Positions 33,468 to 43,015 are shown, numbered from the stretch's first letter. The stretch: DNA of 64,000 nt from JAJYSO01 sp964586655 (GCA_964586655.1 CAZPGY010000003.1:124001-188000), one strand, 5' to 3'. Notes: a model not told the origin generated them from the sequence alone. Translations and numbers: made by a program.

Positions 33468-35171
33468 TTAAAACTTAGCAGTCAGGCTAATATGTACTTT
33501 GGTGTTTTTAAATCTAAAACTCTGTTCGTTTGTTTTGCTGTTGGCAAAAGCCACTTTCAATAATCCGGCTTTGGTCTGCATGCCCAGCCCAAAACCTATT
33601 CCATATATATTGTTGTTTCGGCTTAATCGGGCATTTTGCACATAGGCATAATCCATGATGCTGTGAAGATAAAGATCGGCCGATAAGAGATAGCGATATT
33701 CGGTTTGAATACTGCTGTAAAATGAAGCCCGCAAACTGTTTTCTTCAATACCCCTGATGCTGTTAATGCCGCCAAACTTGAACAGCTCGTTGTCGATGTA
33801 ATTCTCAGAAAATAAAACAGCGGTATGGTTGGATACATAGAAACTGTTGCGCTGGTCTATGCTGAAAATATGCTGTCCGGTAAAACTTACTTGTTGTTGC
33901 TTGCTTTGGGCTGCTTCGGTATTGCGCTTTCCGAACCCCGTGCTGAGCGTGATTTTGGTTTTAAAAGGAAAGAGCGCTCGCCTTTCGTTTCTGTGAAGGT
34001 ATTGCGCCCCCATCATAAAAAAGCCGGATTCGTAATCTTGGTTGAAGTGCCCTGAGATGAGATTGTCGAGCAATACATTGGAGCTTGTTTTTTTGTAACC
34101 GGCTTCTACGGCAATCCGTGGACTTAGTCTATAGGTCAATTTGGCGGTTTGGCTGTTGGTAGTGTATGTAGAGTCTTGTCGAAAGAGATCCAAGTTTAAA
34201 TGCGCCCCAAAAGGGGTGGAAAACAGGAAAGGGAGTTTCAGGTCGGCGTTGAAATGTTGTTGCCCGGTGCCGTCATTTTTGTAGTGAATGGAAAAAGATT
34301 CCCCAAAATTCAAATTGTTGACCAGGCGCAGCGACAGGTCTCCGTTCAATTGTAATTTTTGGGTCTCTTCATCGGTTGAGAAACCTAAAAAGCCTTCAAA
34401 GTGGTTGCTGTTTTCTTTTTTTAAGTACAGATAGATGGAGGTGGCGTCTTCTGTAAACAGCACCTCCGGTTTTCTATCCGAACTGGCAAATTGCAGGTTT
34501 TGTAGGTGGGTAATGCTTTCATTCAATTCTGATTTACTGAAAAGCTCTCCCTTTTTGATTCCGATGTAATAAGGAATAAAGGCACGCGGAAATTTTTGGT
34601 ACCCTTTGATGATGACGCTGTCAATATGACGCAGTTGCGTGTGGTGAACCTTGAGCCTGGCCGTTAACCGGTTGTCGGAAGTGGATTTGATGTGGATGAG
34701 TTGAACGCTGTTAAAAGGCTTTCCGCGGTTGGCAAGGTGATTGTTAAGCCGTTTTAATACTGCTTTTGTGTTTTTTAACGAGATGATAAAATAGGAAGAC
34801 GTAAGTGTCGAACTGATGTTTTTTAAGGTTTTTGGGTTGAATGTATTGGGAGGATAATAGATTTTAAGGGTTTTATATTGTTGATGTAACCGAAGGCGGA
34901 GTATAAAGAGGGAATCGTTTTTCCTTTTTAGCGGGTGGAGCTCAGCATTGATATAGCCCATGTTTTGCAGGCGCTTAAAAAAATCTTCTCCTTCTTCTTT
35001 TAAAGAATTATAAGAAGCGTGTTTTTGTTGATAGCCTATGGAGTCGATAATTCTCATTTCTGCCGAGTCTTTACTCTGAATCTTTAAGCGGAGCTCTTGT
35101 CCATTTGCACAGGTGCAACCTATACCTATATATAATAGGGTAAAAAACAAGTATGTTGAGTAGTTATTCAA
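33468..35171 (-). CDS. Omp85-like outer-membrane protein (POTRA plus barrel)
   Basis: The 567-residue protein has a signal peptide (ending CANGQE). An N-terminal region of about 200 residues has two or three POTRA-like units (LRHIDSVIIKGYQKFP, then KKGELFSKSELNESITHLQNL). The C-terminal barrel has the SIRGIEENS loop in place of the family's VRGF/Y motif and ends in SLTAKF. It is much shorter than BamA and resembles TamA/TpsB-type or patatin-less D15 proteins. It lies 112 bp upstream of susC on the same strand; a shared transcript is possible. Confidence 0.75.
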   Translation of the reverse strand: MNNYSTYLFFTLLYIGIGCTCANGQELRLKIQSKDSAEMRIIDSIGYQQKHASYNSLKEEGEDFFKRLQNMGYINAELHPLKRKNDSLFILRLRLHQQYKTLKIYYPPNTFNPKTLKNISSTLTSSYFIISLKNTKAVLKRLNNHLANRGKPFNSVQLIHIKSTSDNRLTARLKVHHTQLRHIDSVIIKGYQKFPRAFIPYYIGIKKGELFSKSELNESITHLQNLQFASSDRKPEVLFTEDATSIYLYLKKENSNHFEGFLGFSTDEETQKLQLNGDLSLRLVNNLNFGESFSIHYKNDGTGQQHFNADLKLPFLFSTPFGAHLNLDLFRQDSTYTTNSQTAKLTYRLSPRIAVEAGYKKTSSNVLLDNLISGHFNQDYESGFFMMGAQYLHRNERRALFPFKTKITLSTGFGKRNTEAAQSKQQQVSFTGQHIFSIDQRNSFYVSNHTAVLFSENYIDNELFKFGGINSIRGIEENSLRASFYSSIQTEYRYLLSADLYLHSIMDYAYVQNARLSRNNNIYGIGFGLGMQTKAGLLKVAFANSKTNEQSFRFKNTKVHISLTAKF

Positions 35172-35263
35172 AACAATGGAATCCGGAATATTCGTCTAAG
35201 ATGGCAATTATCTTATTTTTGTCGGAAAAAACTGAGAGATATTTGAAAAAAAAATAACGAACG

Positions 35264-35294
35264 TTTGATAACTTGAAATATATTTATACATTTG
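35264..35294 (+). promoter_or_regulatory. Promoter of the ribosomal protein cluster
   Basis: TTTG (35264-35267), 19 bp, then TACATTTG (35287-35294) is an excellent match to the Bacteroidota consensus. It lies 53 bp upstream of rpsL and heads 31 cotranscribed genes. Confidence 0.8.
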
Positions 35295-35295
35295 C

Positions 35296-35315
35296 AAACC
35301 CTAAAAATAGGGTTT
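35296..35315 (+). promoter_or_regulatory. 8-bp palindromic hairpin at the predicted transcript start
   Basis: AAACCCTA (35296-35303) and TAGGGTTT (35308-35315) are perfect reverse complements around AAAA. The expected start site is about 6-7 bp after the -7 box, so the arms span it. It could be an operator or a 5'-end structure that stabilises the transcript. Confidence 0.5.
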
Positions 35316-35347
35316 ATTTATTTAATGATATTAGTGTAAGATAGATT

Positions 35348-35722
35348 ATGCCTACAATTTCACAATTAGTAAGAAAAGGACGATCAAGGACTGTTAAGAA
35401 GAGTAAATCTGCGGCCCTGGATTCCTGCCCCCAAAAGCGCGGGGTTTGCACACGTGTTTATACCACTACCCCTAAAAAGCCAAATTCTGCCATGCGGAAA
35501 GTGGCCAGGGTACGTTTGACCAACAACAAAGAGGTCAACGCTTATATCCCCGGAGAAGGTCACAATCTTCAAGAACACTCTATTGTGTTGGTAAGAGGAG
35601 GCCGTGTTAAAGACTTGCCCGGAGTGCGATATCACATTGTTCGTGGTGCATTGGATACCGCCGGGGTGGAAGATCGAACCCAACGCCGTTCTAAATATGG
35701 CGCAAAACGACCTAAGAAATAA
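35348..35722 (+). CDS. rpsL: Ribosomal protein uS12
   Basis: This 124-residue 30S protein sits at the decoding centre. The conserved TPKKPNSAMRK loop is present with Lys43, and GRVKDLPGVRYH carries the second streptomycin-related Lys, so both are wild type. It is the first gene of the cluster, with its promoter at 35264. Confidence 0.97.
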   Translation: MPTISQLVRKGRSRTVKKSKSAALDSCPQKRGVCTRVYTTTPKKPNSAMRKVARVRLTNNKEVNAYIPGEGHNLQEHSIVLVRGGRVKDLPGVRYHIVRGALDTAGVEDRTQRRSKYGAKRPKK

Positions 35723-35791
35723 AAAAAGCCTTGGCCGTCCGAAAAAAAATCGGATAAGTGGGCGCTACAATTAATTATTTATTGAGAAGCA

Positions 35792-36268
35792 ATGAGAAAA
35801 AGACAAGTAAAAAAACGAGCACTCCTACCGGATCCTAAATTTAACGATCAGCTCGTCACGAGATTTGTTAACATGATGATGCTACACGGTAAAAAATCAT
35901 TGTCATTCAAGATTTTTTATGACATGATCGATATCGTAGAAGAACGAAAAGAAGACGATGAAAAAACAGCGCTCGAGGTATGGAAAGAAGCACTTTCCAA
36001 TATCATGCCCCACGTAGAGGTGAGAAGCCGACGTGTGGGAGGGGCCACTTTTCAGATTCCAACCCAAATAGCCCCGGACCGAAAAGTGTCTACGGCCATG
36101 AAGTGGTTGATAAAATTTGCCCGACAACGCAACGAAAAATCTATGGCCAACAAATTGGCAGCCGAGGTCTTAGCTGCAGCCAAAGAAGAAGGAGCAGCAG
36201 TGAAAAAACGTGTGGACACCCACCGTATGGCTGAAGCTAATAAAGCATTTTCTCACTTTAGATTCTAA
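35792..36268 (+). CDS. rpsG: Ribosomal protein uS7
   Basis: This 158-residue 30S head protein starts assembly of the 3' domain and lies near the E site. It shows MRKRQVKKRALLPDPKF, VRSRRVGGATFQIP and the C-terminal HRMAEANKAFSHFRF. It is 69 bp after rpsL and 5 bp before fusA. Confidence 0.97.
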   Translation: MRKRQVKKRALLPDPKFNDQLVTRFVNMMMLHGKKSLSFKIFYDMIDIVEERKEDDEKTALEVWKEALSNIMPHVEVRSRRVGGATFQIPTQIAPDRKVSTAMKWLIKFARQRNEKSMANKLAAEVLAAAKEEGAAVKKRVDTHRMAEANKAFSHFRF

Positions 36269-36273
36269 AAACA

Positions 36274-38382
36274 ATGGCACAACGCGACTTAAAATTTACG
36301 AGAAATATTGGTATCGCCGCTCATATTGATGCGGGAAAAACCACCACCACTGAACGTATTCTGTATTATACCGGTATCAATCATAAAATTGGAGAAACCC
36401 ACGACGGTGCTTCTACCATGGACTGGATGGAGCAGGAGCAAGAGCGTGGAATTACCATTACCTCTGCAGCTACGCATTGTAAATGGATGTATAACGACAA
36501 AGAATACCAAATCAATATTATTGATACTCCGGGGCACGTTGACTTTACGGTAGAAGTAGAGCGGTCCTTGCGGGTGCTCGACGGAATGATTGCCTTGTTT
36601 AGTGCGGCTGATGGGGTGGAGCCTCAATCTGAAACCGTATGGCGACAGGCTGATAAATATCGCGTTCCTCGTATTGGATTTGTCAATAAAATGGACCGCG
36701 AGGGCGCCAACTTCTTCGGCGTTTGCAAGCAAATTAAAGAAATGTTGAACGGTAACCCCGTAGCGCTGCAGGTGCCCATTGGCGATGGTATGGATTTTAA
36801 AGGAGTGGTCGATTTGATCGACAACAAAGCCATTATTTGGAATGAAGAAGACATGGGGATGACCTATGAAGAAGTCGATATTCCCGAAGATTTGGCAGAA
36901 GAAGTGTCAGAAAAACGAGCCGAACTGGTAGAAGCCGTAGCCGAATATGACGAAGAATTGATGGAGAAGTTTTTTGAAGATGAAGACTCTATTACTCCTG
37001 ATGAAATTATTAAGGCTTTGCGTGAAGCAACTATTGATATGTCCATTATTCCCATGTTCTGTGGTTCCTCTTTTAAAAATAAAGGAGTGCAGGCATTGTT
37101 AGACGGAGTAATGCGTTACTTGCCTTCACCGGTAGAAGTGGAAGCCATTGAAGGAATAAACCCAAAAACAGAAGAAAAGGAAACCCGAGAGCCTGATGTA
37201 AAATCTCCATTTGCCGCCTTGGCATTTAAAATTGCCACCGATCCTTATGTAGGACGTTTGGCCTTCTTTAGAACATATTCCGGTTTCCTCGATGCAGGTT
37301 CTTATATCTGGAACAATCGCTCAGGAAAAAAAGAACGAATTTCGAGAATGTATCAAATGCACTCCAACAAACAAGAGCCTATTGAAAGAATTCAGGCCGG
37401 AGATATTGGAGCAGCAGTAGGATTTAAAGATATTAAAACCGGTGATACCCTCACCGATATGGATCACCCCATCGTGTTGGAATCCATGACTTTCCCCGAT
37501 CCTGTGATCGGGATTGCGGTAGAGCCCAAAACAAAAGCCGATGTTGATAAATTAGGCGCGGCTTTGGGTAAATTAGCAGAAGAAGACCCTACCTTTCAGG
37601 TTAAAACCGATGAAGTTTCCGGGCAAACCATTATCTCGGGAATGGGCGAATTGCATATCGAGGTCTTGGTAGACCGTTTGAAACGTGAATTTAAAGTAGA
37701 GGTCAATCAAGGAGAACCTCGCGTAGAATATAAAGAAGCGGTAACCAAAACGACTTCACATCGCGAAGTTTATAAAAAACAAACCGGTGGACGCGGTAAA
37801 TTTGCCGATATCAGCTTTGAAATGGGACCGGTGGACGATGATTTTGAAGAGAAAGGAATTCAGTTTGAAAATAAAATTAAAGGAGGAAATATTCCCAAAG
37901 AATTTATTCCTTCCGTTCAAAAAGGTTTTGAGCAAGCCATGCAAGACGGGCCTTTGGCCGGATTCCAAATGGACACCTTAAAAGTGACCTTGAAAGACGG
38001 TTCTTTCCACCCGGTTGACTCTGATCAACTCTCCTTTGAGGTAGCGGCCAAGCTCGGATTTAAAGCTTGTGCCAAAGCTGCAGGAGCCGTGGTATTAGAG
38101 CCCATTATGAAAATTGAAGTGATTACCCCGGAAGAAAATATGGGGGATATTGTTGGAGACTTGAACCGTCGTCGCGGACAAGTCAATAACATGGCTGACC
38201 GTTCCGGTGCCAAATCTATAAAAGCCGAGGTGCCTTTGTCCGAAATGTTTGGCTATGTAACCACTTTGCGTACCCTGTCTTCAGGACGGGCTACTTCAAC
38301 GATGGAATTTTCACACTATGCCGAAACACCATCCAACATTCAAGACGAAATTATTAAAGCCGAAATTGGTACTAACGAATAA
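36274..38382 (+). CDS. fusA: Elongation factor G
   Basis: This 702-residue GTPase drives ribosomal translocation. The G domain has AHIDAGKTTTTERIL, the switch-I RGITITSAAT, DTPGHVDFT and NKMDREGANF. Domains II-V follow, with GMGELHIEVLVDRL and SEMFGYVTTLRTLSSGR. Length and all motifs are normal. No tuf follows, unlike the E. coli str operon. Confidence 0.97.
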   Translation: MAQRDLKFTRNIGIAAHIDAGKTTTTERILYYTGINHKIGETHDGASTMDWMEQEQERGITITSAATHCKWMYNDKEYQINIIDTPGHVDFTVEVERSLRVLDGMIALFSAADGVEPQSETVWRQADKYRVPRIGFVNKMDREGANFFGVCKQIKEMLNGNPVALQVPIGDGMDFKGVVDLIDNKAIIWNEEDMGMTYEEVDIPEDLAEEVSEKRAELVEAVAEYDEELMEKFFEDEDSITPDEIIKALREATIDMSIIPMFCGSSFKNKGVQALLDGVMRYLPSPVEVEAIEGINPKTEEKETREPDVKSPFAALAFKIATDPYVGRLAFFRTYSGFLDAGSYIWNNRSGKKERISRMYQMHSNKQEPIERIQAGDIGAAVGFKDIKTGDTLTDMDHPIVLESMTFPDPVIGIAVEPKTKADVDKLGAALGKLAEEDPTFQVKTDEVSGQTIISGMGELHIEVLVDRLKREFKVEVNQGEPRVEYKEAVTKTTSHREVYKKQTGGRGKFADISFEMGPVDDDFEEKGIQFENKIKGGNIPKEFIPSVQKGFEQAMQDGPLAGFQMDTLKVTLKDGSFHPVDSDQLSFEVAAKLGFKACAKAAGAVVLEPIMKIEVITPEENMGDIVGDLNRRRGQVNNMADRSGAKSIKAEVPLSEMFGYVTTLRTLSSGRATSTMEFSHYAETPSNIQDEIIKAEIGTNE

Positions 38383-38393
38383 GAGCAAATGAT

Positions 38394-38699
38394 ATGAGTC
38401 AAAAAATTCGTATAAAACTAAAATCCTACGATCACAACTTGGTAGACAAGTCTTCCGAGAAGATTGTAAAAACGGTAAAAACTACCGGAGCCGTTGTCAC
38501 CGGACCTATTCCGCTGCCAACCAAGAAGAAAATATTTACCGTTTTGCGTTCACCGCACGTCAACAAAAAAGCGCGGGAACAATTTGAGCTCGATGCTTAT
38601 AAGCGCTTGCTCGATATTTACAGCTCCTCTTCAAAAACCATTGACGCTTTAATGAAATTGGAGTTGCCGAGCGGAGTTGAAGTAGAAATTAAAGTCTGA
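38394..38699 (+). CDS. rpsJ: Ribosomal protein uS10
   Basis: This 101-residue 30S head protein is also the NusE antitermination partner. It shows IRIKLKSYDHNLVD, VVTGPIPLPTKKK and VLRSPHVNKKAREQFE. It begins 11 bp after fusA, so the str and S10 groups are joined. Confidence 0.97.
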   Translation: MSQKIRIKLKSYDHNLVDKSSEKIVKTVKTTGAVVTGPIPLPTKKKIFTVLRSPHVNKKAREQFELDAYKRLLDIYSSSSKTIDALMKLELPSGVEVEIKV

Positions 38700-38757
38700 T
38701 CATTAATCGGACCTCGATTTAAGTAATCTAATAATTAATTTAATATAAACTAAAGTA

Positions 38758-39372
38758 ATGTCTGGGTTAATAGGAAAAAAAATCGGAATGACCAGCCTTT
38801 ATGACGAGAATGGCAAAAATATGCCATGCACGGTAATTCAAGCTGGCCCTTGCGTTATTACCCAAGTCAGAACCGAAGAGGTTGACGGGTATAATGCCCT
38901 TCAATTGGGTTTCGATGACAAAAAAGACAAGCATACTTCCAAAGCTGCCAAAGGGCACTTTAAGAAAGCCGGAACCAATGCGAAGCGAAAAGTTGTCGAA
39001 TTTCAAGGATTTGAAGGAGAATATAAATTGGGAGACCAAATTAATATTGAACACTTTGAAGAGGGAGAATATGTAGATGTTTCCGGAATTTCTAAAGGAA
39101 AAGGTTTTCAAGGTGTAGTCAAGCGCTATGGCTTTAGCGGTTCTTCAAGAACACACGGCCAACAGAGCATGTTGAGAGCTCCGGGATCTGTTGGAGAATT
39201 CTCTGATCCTTCACGAGTCTTTAAAGGCATGCGTATGGGCGGCCAAACTGGAGGCAAAAAAGTAAAAGTTCAAAACCTAAAAGTATTGAAATTGGATACG
39301 GATAAAAACCTGATTATTGTAAAAGGTTGTGTTCCGGGTCATAAAAATGCTTACGTAACTATTGAGAAGTGA
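38758..39372 (+). CDS. rplC: Ribosomal protein uL3
   Basis: The 204-residue 50S protein reaches near the peptidyl transferase centre. It shows LIGKKIGMTSLYDENG, SKGKGFQGVVKRYGF and GMRMGGQTGGKKVKVQNLKV. Its TGA stop overlaps the ATG of rplD by one base. Confidence 0.97.
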   Translation: MSGLIGKKIGMTSLYDENGKNMPCTVIQAGPCVITQVRTEEVDGYNALQLGFDDKKDKHTSKAAKGHFKKAGTNAKRKVVEFQGFEGEYKLGDQINIEHFEEGEYVDVSGISKGKGFQGVVKRYGFSGSSRTHGQQSMLRAPGSVGEFSDPSRVFKGMRMGGQTGGKKVKVQNLKVLKLDTDKNLIIVKGCVPGHKNAYVTIEK

Positions 39373-40001
39373 TGAAATTAAGTGTATTAGATATATCAGG
39401 TAAGGAAACCGGTAAGCAAGTGACGCTTTCTGATGCTGTTTTTGGTATTGAACCCAATGAGCACGTTATGTATTTAGACGTTAAGCAACACTTGGGCAAT
39501 AAGCGACAAGGTACGCATAAAGCTAAAGAACGCGCTGAAATTTCCGGAAGTACGCGAAAGATAAAAAAACAGAAAGGAACCGGTACTGCTCGTGCGGGAA
39601 GTATCAAATCTCCTATTTTTAGAGGAGGAGGACGTGTGTTTGGTCCGCGACCACGCAGCTATCGCAGCAAGATGAATAAGAACATGAAGCGTTTGGCTAA
39701 GCGTTCTGCGTTGAGCCAAAAGGCAAAAGAAGATAAGCTGCTGATCCTCGATGAGATGAACTTTGATGTCCCTAAAACCCAAAAATATGTAGGGGTTTTG
39801 GAGGCCTTAAAAATTAGTGATAAAAAAACACTCTTCGTGTTGGACGAACCAAATAAAAATGTATATTTGTCCGCACGCAATTTTAAAAATTCTAAGGTCG
39901 TAACAGCCTCTGAATTAAATACTTACAGCATTCTTAATGCTGATAAAATTGTGTTTTTGGAGGGTTCGCTCGAAGGAATTGAATCAATTTTGAATAAATA
40001 A
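39372..40001 (+). CDS. rplD: Ribosomal protein uL4
   Basis: This 209-residue protein lines the 50S exit tunnel. It shows the loop KKQKGTGTARAGSIKSPIFR and RSYRSKMNKNMKRLA. The ATG at 39372 is chosen over an adjacent in-frame GTG. In E. coli L4 also represses its operon; nothing in the sequence shows that here. Confidence 0.96.
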   Translation: MKLSVLDISGKETGKQVTLSDAVFGIEPNEHVMYLDVKQHLGNKRQGTHKAKERAEISGSTRKIKKQKGTGTARAGSIKSPIFRGGGRVFGPRPRSYRSKMNKNMKRLAKRSALSQKAKEDKLLILDEMNFDVPKTQKYVGVLEALKISDKKTLFVLDEPNKNVYLSARNFKNSKVVTASELNTYSILNADKIVFLEGSLEGIESILNK

Positions 40002-40006
40002 ATGCC

Positions 40007-40297
40007 ATGAGGATTTTAATAAAACCAATTATTACGGAAAAGGCGACCAAAGACAGCGAGTTAAACAATCGTTTTGCTTTTGCTGTTGATCACCGAGCCA
40101 ACAAGCTTCAAATTAAAGCAGCCGTAGAAGAAGCTTATGGTATTTCAGTTGATAAAGTCCGCACCATGAATGTGGGCCCTAAAAGATCGACCCGTTATAC
40201 CAAACAAGGTATTTTGGAAGGAAGCACCAATGGCTATAAAAAAGCTATTGTGCAAGTTGCAGAAGGCGACACCATCGATTTATATAGTAATATTTAA
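40007..40297 (+). CDS. rplW: Ribosomal protein uL23
   Basis: The 96-residue protein sits at the tunnel exit and is the docking site for trigger factor and SRP. It shows LIKPIITEKATKDSE and VRTMNVGPKRSTRYTKQG. Confidence 0.96.
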   Translation: MRILIKPIITEKATKDSELNNRFAFAVDHRANKLQIKAAVEEAYGISVDKVRTMNVGPKRSTRYTKQGILEGSTNGYKKAIVQVAEGDTIDLYSNI

Positions 40298-40306
40298 AGT
40301 CAAGTC

Positions 40307-41149
40307 ATGTCGGTAAAGAAATTAAAACCAACAACACCAGGGAGACGTTTTCGCGTTGTGAACGGTTATGACGCCATAACCACCAGCAAACCGGAAAAGA
40401 GCCTCTTGACCCCTATAAAGAAAACCGGAGGACGCAATCATTCTGGTAAAATGACGATGCGAAATCGCGGTGGCGGTCATAAAAGACGCTATCGAATTAT
40501 CGATTTCAAAAGAGATAAGAACGATCAGCCGGCAACGGTAAAAACCATTGAATATGATCCTAACCGGTCGGCCTTTATCGCCTTGGTGGAGTATGAAGAC
40601 AAGGAAAAACGATATATTCTTGCGCCAAACGGATTGAAAGTAGGACAAACAATCGTCTCATCAGACAAAGCTTTGCCTACCAATACAGGAAACTCAATGC
40701 CGCTTTCCGAAATTCCTTTCGGAACCGTCATTTCCTGTGTAGAGCTCAATCCCGGACAAGGAGCACATTTGGTGCGCAGTGCCGGTACCTTTGCACAGCT
40801 GTTGGCGAGAGAAGGAAAATATGTGAGTGTAAAACTGCCTTCCGGAGAAATTAGAATGATTTTGGGAACCTGTCGTGCCACCGTTGGCGCCGTTTCCAAT
40901 AGTGATCATACGCTGCTTGTTTCCGGAAAAGCCGGTCGCAGCCGCTGGTTGGGCCGTCGCCCGCGAACTCGTCCGGTAGCGATGAACCCGGTAGATCACC
41001 CCATGGGTGGTGGAGAAGGCCGCGCCTCAGGTGGACACCCTCGTTCACGAAAAGGATTGCCTGCTAAAGGTTACAAAACCCGCGCTTTGAAAAAAGCCAG
41101 TAATAAATTTATTGTAGAACGCAGAAAGCGTAAGAACAGAAACAAATAG
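40307..41149 (+). CDS. rplB: Ribosomal protein uL2
   Basis: This 280-residue 50S protein is needed for subunit joining and peptidyl transfer. It shows KTGGRNHSGKMTMRNRGGGH, the SH3-like core and the C-terminal DHPMGGGEGRASGGHPRSR near the catalytic centre, where many phyla have HPHGGG. The length is normal. Confidence 0.97.
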   Translation: MSVKKLKPTTPGRRFRVVNGYDAITTSKPEKSLLTPIKKTGGRNHSGKMTMRNRGGGHKRRYRIIDFKRDKNDQPATVKTIEYDPNRSAFIALVEYEDKEKRYILAPNGLKVGQTIVSSDKALPTNTGNSMPLSEIPFGTVISCVELNPGQGAHLVRSAGTFAQLLAREGKYVSVKLPSGEIRMILGTCRATVGAVSNSDHTLLVSGKAGRSRWLGRRPRTRPVAMNPVDHPMGGGEGRASGGHPRSRKGLPAKGYKTRALKKASNKFIVERRKRKNRNK

Positions 41150-41154
41150 ACTAT

Positions 41155-41433
41155 ATGGCACGTTCATTAAAAAAAGGACCTTTTGTCTACTATAAGTTAG
41201 AGAGGAAAATTGCCCGAAGTGTTGATTCAGGAAAGAAAAATGTTATCAAAACCTGGTCGCGCTCCTCTATGATTACCCCTGATTTTGTAGGACAAACTAT
41301 TGGGGTTCATAACGGAAAACAATTTATCCCGGTTTACGTAACCGAAAATATGGTAGGGCACAAGTTGGGCGAGTTTGCACCAACGCGTTCTTTCAGAGGT
41401 CACACAAGTGCTAAAGATAAAGCAAAAAGATAA
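41155..41433 (+). CDS. rpsS: Ribosomal protein uS19
   Basis: This 92-residue 30S head protein begins MARSLKKGPFVYYKL and carries KTWSRSSMITPDFVGQTIGV and HKLGEFAPTRSFRGH. It is 5 bp after rplB. Confidence 0.97.
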   Translation: MARSLKKGPFVYYKLERKIARSVDSGKKNVIKTWSRSSMITPDFVGQTIGVHNGKQFIPVYVTENMVGHKLGEFAPTRSFRGHTSAKDKAKR

Positions 41434-41439
41434 TTATTT

Positions 41440-41844
41440 ATGGGAGCTCATAAAAGAGAAAGAGCGGAAAAGCTCAAGGCTAAAAAAAGGGACATGGCGT
41501 TTGCCAAGTTGAACAACTGCCCTATCGCGCCAAGAAAGATGAGAAAGGTGGCCGACCTTGTCCGTGGAAAAGACATTGAAGAAGCGCTTACTGTTTTGAA
41601 GTTTAACCCTAAGCAGAGCGCTGAGCACCTTGAGAAACTTTTGTTGTCGGCCATTGCCAACTGGCAAAATAAAAACGAAGAAGCCGATATTGAAGCAGCC
41701 GGACTTTATATTAAAGAAATACGCGTGGATGGCGCCGGAATGCTTAAGCGTTTACGTCCAAGAGCACAAGGACGAGCCAACCAAATCAGGAAACGATCTA
41801 ACCACGTTACCCTTGTTTTAGGGGAAAAAACTTTTGAAAGCTAA
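41440..41844 (+). CDS. rplV: Ribosomal protein uL22
   Basis: This 134-residue tunnel protein shows NCPIAPRKMRKVADLVRGK and the beta-hairpin LKRLRPRAQGRANQIRKRS. A slightly longer charged N-terminus (GAHKRERAEKLKAKK) precedes the core, as in other Bacteroidota. Confidence 0.96.
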   Translation: MGAHKRERAEKLKAKKRDMAFAKLNNCPIAPRKMRKVADLVRGKDIEEALTVLKFNPKQSAEHLEKLLLSAIANWQNKNEEADIEAAGLYIKEIRVDGAGMLKRLRPRAQGRANQIRKRSNHVTLVLGEKTFES

Positions 41845-41851
41845 ATAAAGC

Positions 41852-42562
41852 ATGGGACAGAAAACGAATCCAATAGGAAACAGACTCGGTATCATCAAAG
41901 GTTGGGAATCCAACTGGTATGGAGGAGAGGATTATGGCGATAAGATTGCCGAAGACAAGAAAGTACGCGACTATATTTATGCGCGTTTGGTCAAAGCCAG
42001 TGTCTCTCGCATTATCATTGAGCGCACCCTCAAGCTAATGACCGTTACCATCACCACGGCACGCCCGGGGATTATTATCGGTAAAGGAGGGCAAGAGGTT
42101 GACAAACTCAAAGAAGAGCTGAAGCAGTTGACCCAGAAAGAGGTGCAAATCAATATTTTTGAAATCAAACGCCCGGAGATGGATGCACATTTGGTGGCTG
42201 CCAGTATTGCCCGCCAAATTGAAAGCAGAATTTCTTACCGACGGGCTTCAAAAATGGCCATCTCTGCTGCCATGCGATTGAATGCAGAAGGAATTAAAGT
42301 AGAAGTTTCGGGTCGCTTAAACGGTGCCGAAATGGCAAGAACCGAGTCTTTTAAAGAAGGACGCATCCCATTGTCTACTTTCCGTGCCGATATCGATTAC
42401 GCTTTGGTCGAGGCACAAACCAGCTATGGCCGCCTTGGAATTAAGGTGTGGATCATGAAAGGTGAGGTTTATGGGAAACGTGAACTCTCTCCGTTGGTCG
42501 GCCTTTCCAAAAATAGCGGAAAAAGAGGTAAGCGCTCAAAACGCAGAAAGAAGAGACGTTGA
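41852..42562 (+). CDS. rpsC: Ribosomal protein uS3
   Basis: The 236-residue protein forms part of the mRNA entry channel. It shows MGQKTNPIGNRLGI, the KH domain loop GIIIGKGGQEV, and RADIDYALVEAQTSYGRLGI. The tail is strongly basic (KRGKRSKRRKKRR). Confidence 0.97.
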   Translation: MGQKTNPIGNRLGIIKGWESNWYGGEDYGDKIAEDKKVRDYIYARLVKASVSRIIIERTLKLMTVTITTARPGIIIGKGGQEVDKLKEELKQLTQKEVQINIFEIKRPEMDAHLVAASIARQIESRISYRRASKMAISAAMRLNAEGIKVEVSGRLNGAEMARTESFKEGRIPLSTFRADIDYALVEAQTSYGRLGIKVWIMKGEVYGKRELSPLVGLSKNSGKRGKRSKRRKKRR

Positions 42563-42589
42563 TAAAAATTTCATAAAACTTTTGAAAGC

Positions 42590-43009
42590 ATGTTACAGCC
42601 CAAAAGAACAAAATATAGAAAGCAACAAAAAGGCCGCATGAAAGGCATAGCCGGAAGAGGCCATCGCTTGTCTAACGGTACCTTTGGCATCAAAACACTG
42701 GATGCTCATTTTATAACCGCCCGACAAATTGAAGCGGCCAGGATTGCCGCCACCCGATACATGAAGCGTGACGGATCTTTGTGGCTTCGAATTTTTCCCG
42801 ACAAGCCCATTACCAAAAAACCATTGGAGGTGCGAATGGGAAAAGGAAAAGGGAATGTTGAATACTGGGTTGCCCCGGTAAAACCCGGCCGCATGTTGAT
42901 TGAAATTGGCGGGGTTCCTCAAGAAGTGGCTCGAGAAGCCTTGAGATTAGCAGCACAAAAACTCCCGGTAAGAACAAAGTTTATTGTAGCCAGGGACTAT
43001 CAAGAATAA
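42590..43009 (+). CDS. rplP: Ribosomal protein uL16
   Basis: The 139-residue 50S protein helps position A-site tRNA. It shows MLQPKRTKYRKQQKGRMKG, RIFPDKPITKKPLEVRMGKG and AREALRLAAQKLP. Confidence 0.97.
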   Translation: MLQPKRTKYRKQQKGRMKGIAGRGHRLSNGTFGIKTLDAHFITARQIEAARIAATRYMKRDGSLWLRIFPDKPITKKPLEVRMGKGKGNVEYWVAPVKPGRMLIEIGGVPQEVAREALRLAAQKLPVRTKFIVARDYQE

Positions 43010-43015
43010 GAAACA

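Noticed and set aside
40694..41048. Minus-strand ORFs over rplB
   Set aside because: Shadows of a certain ribosomal protein gene.
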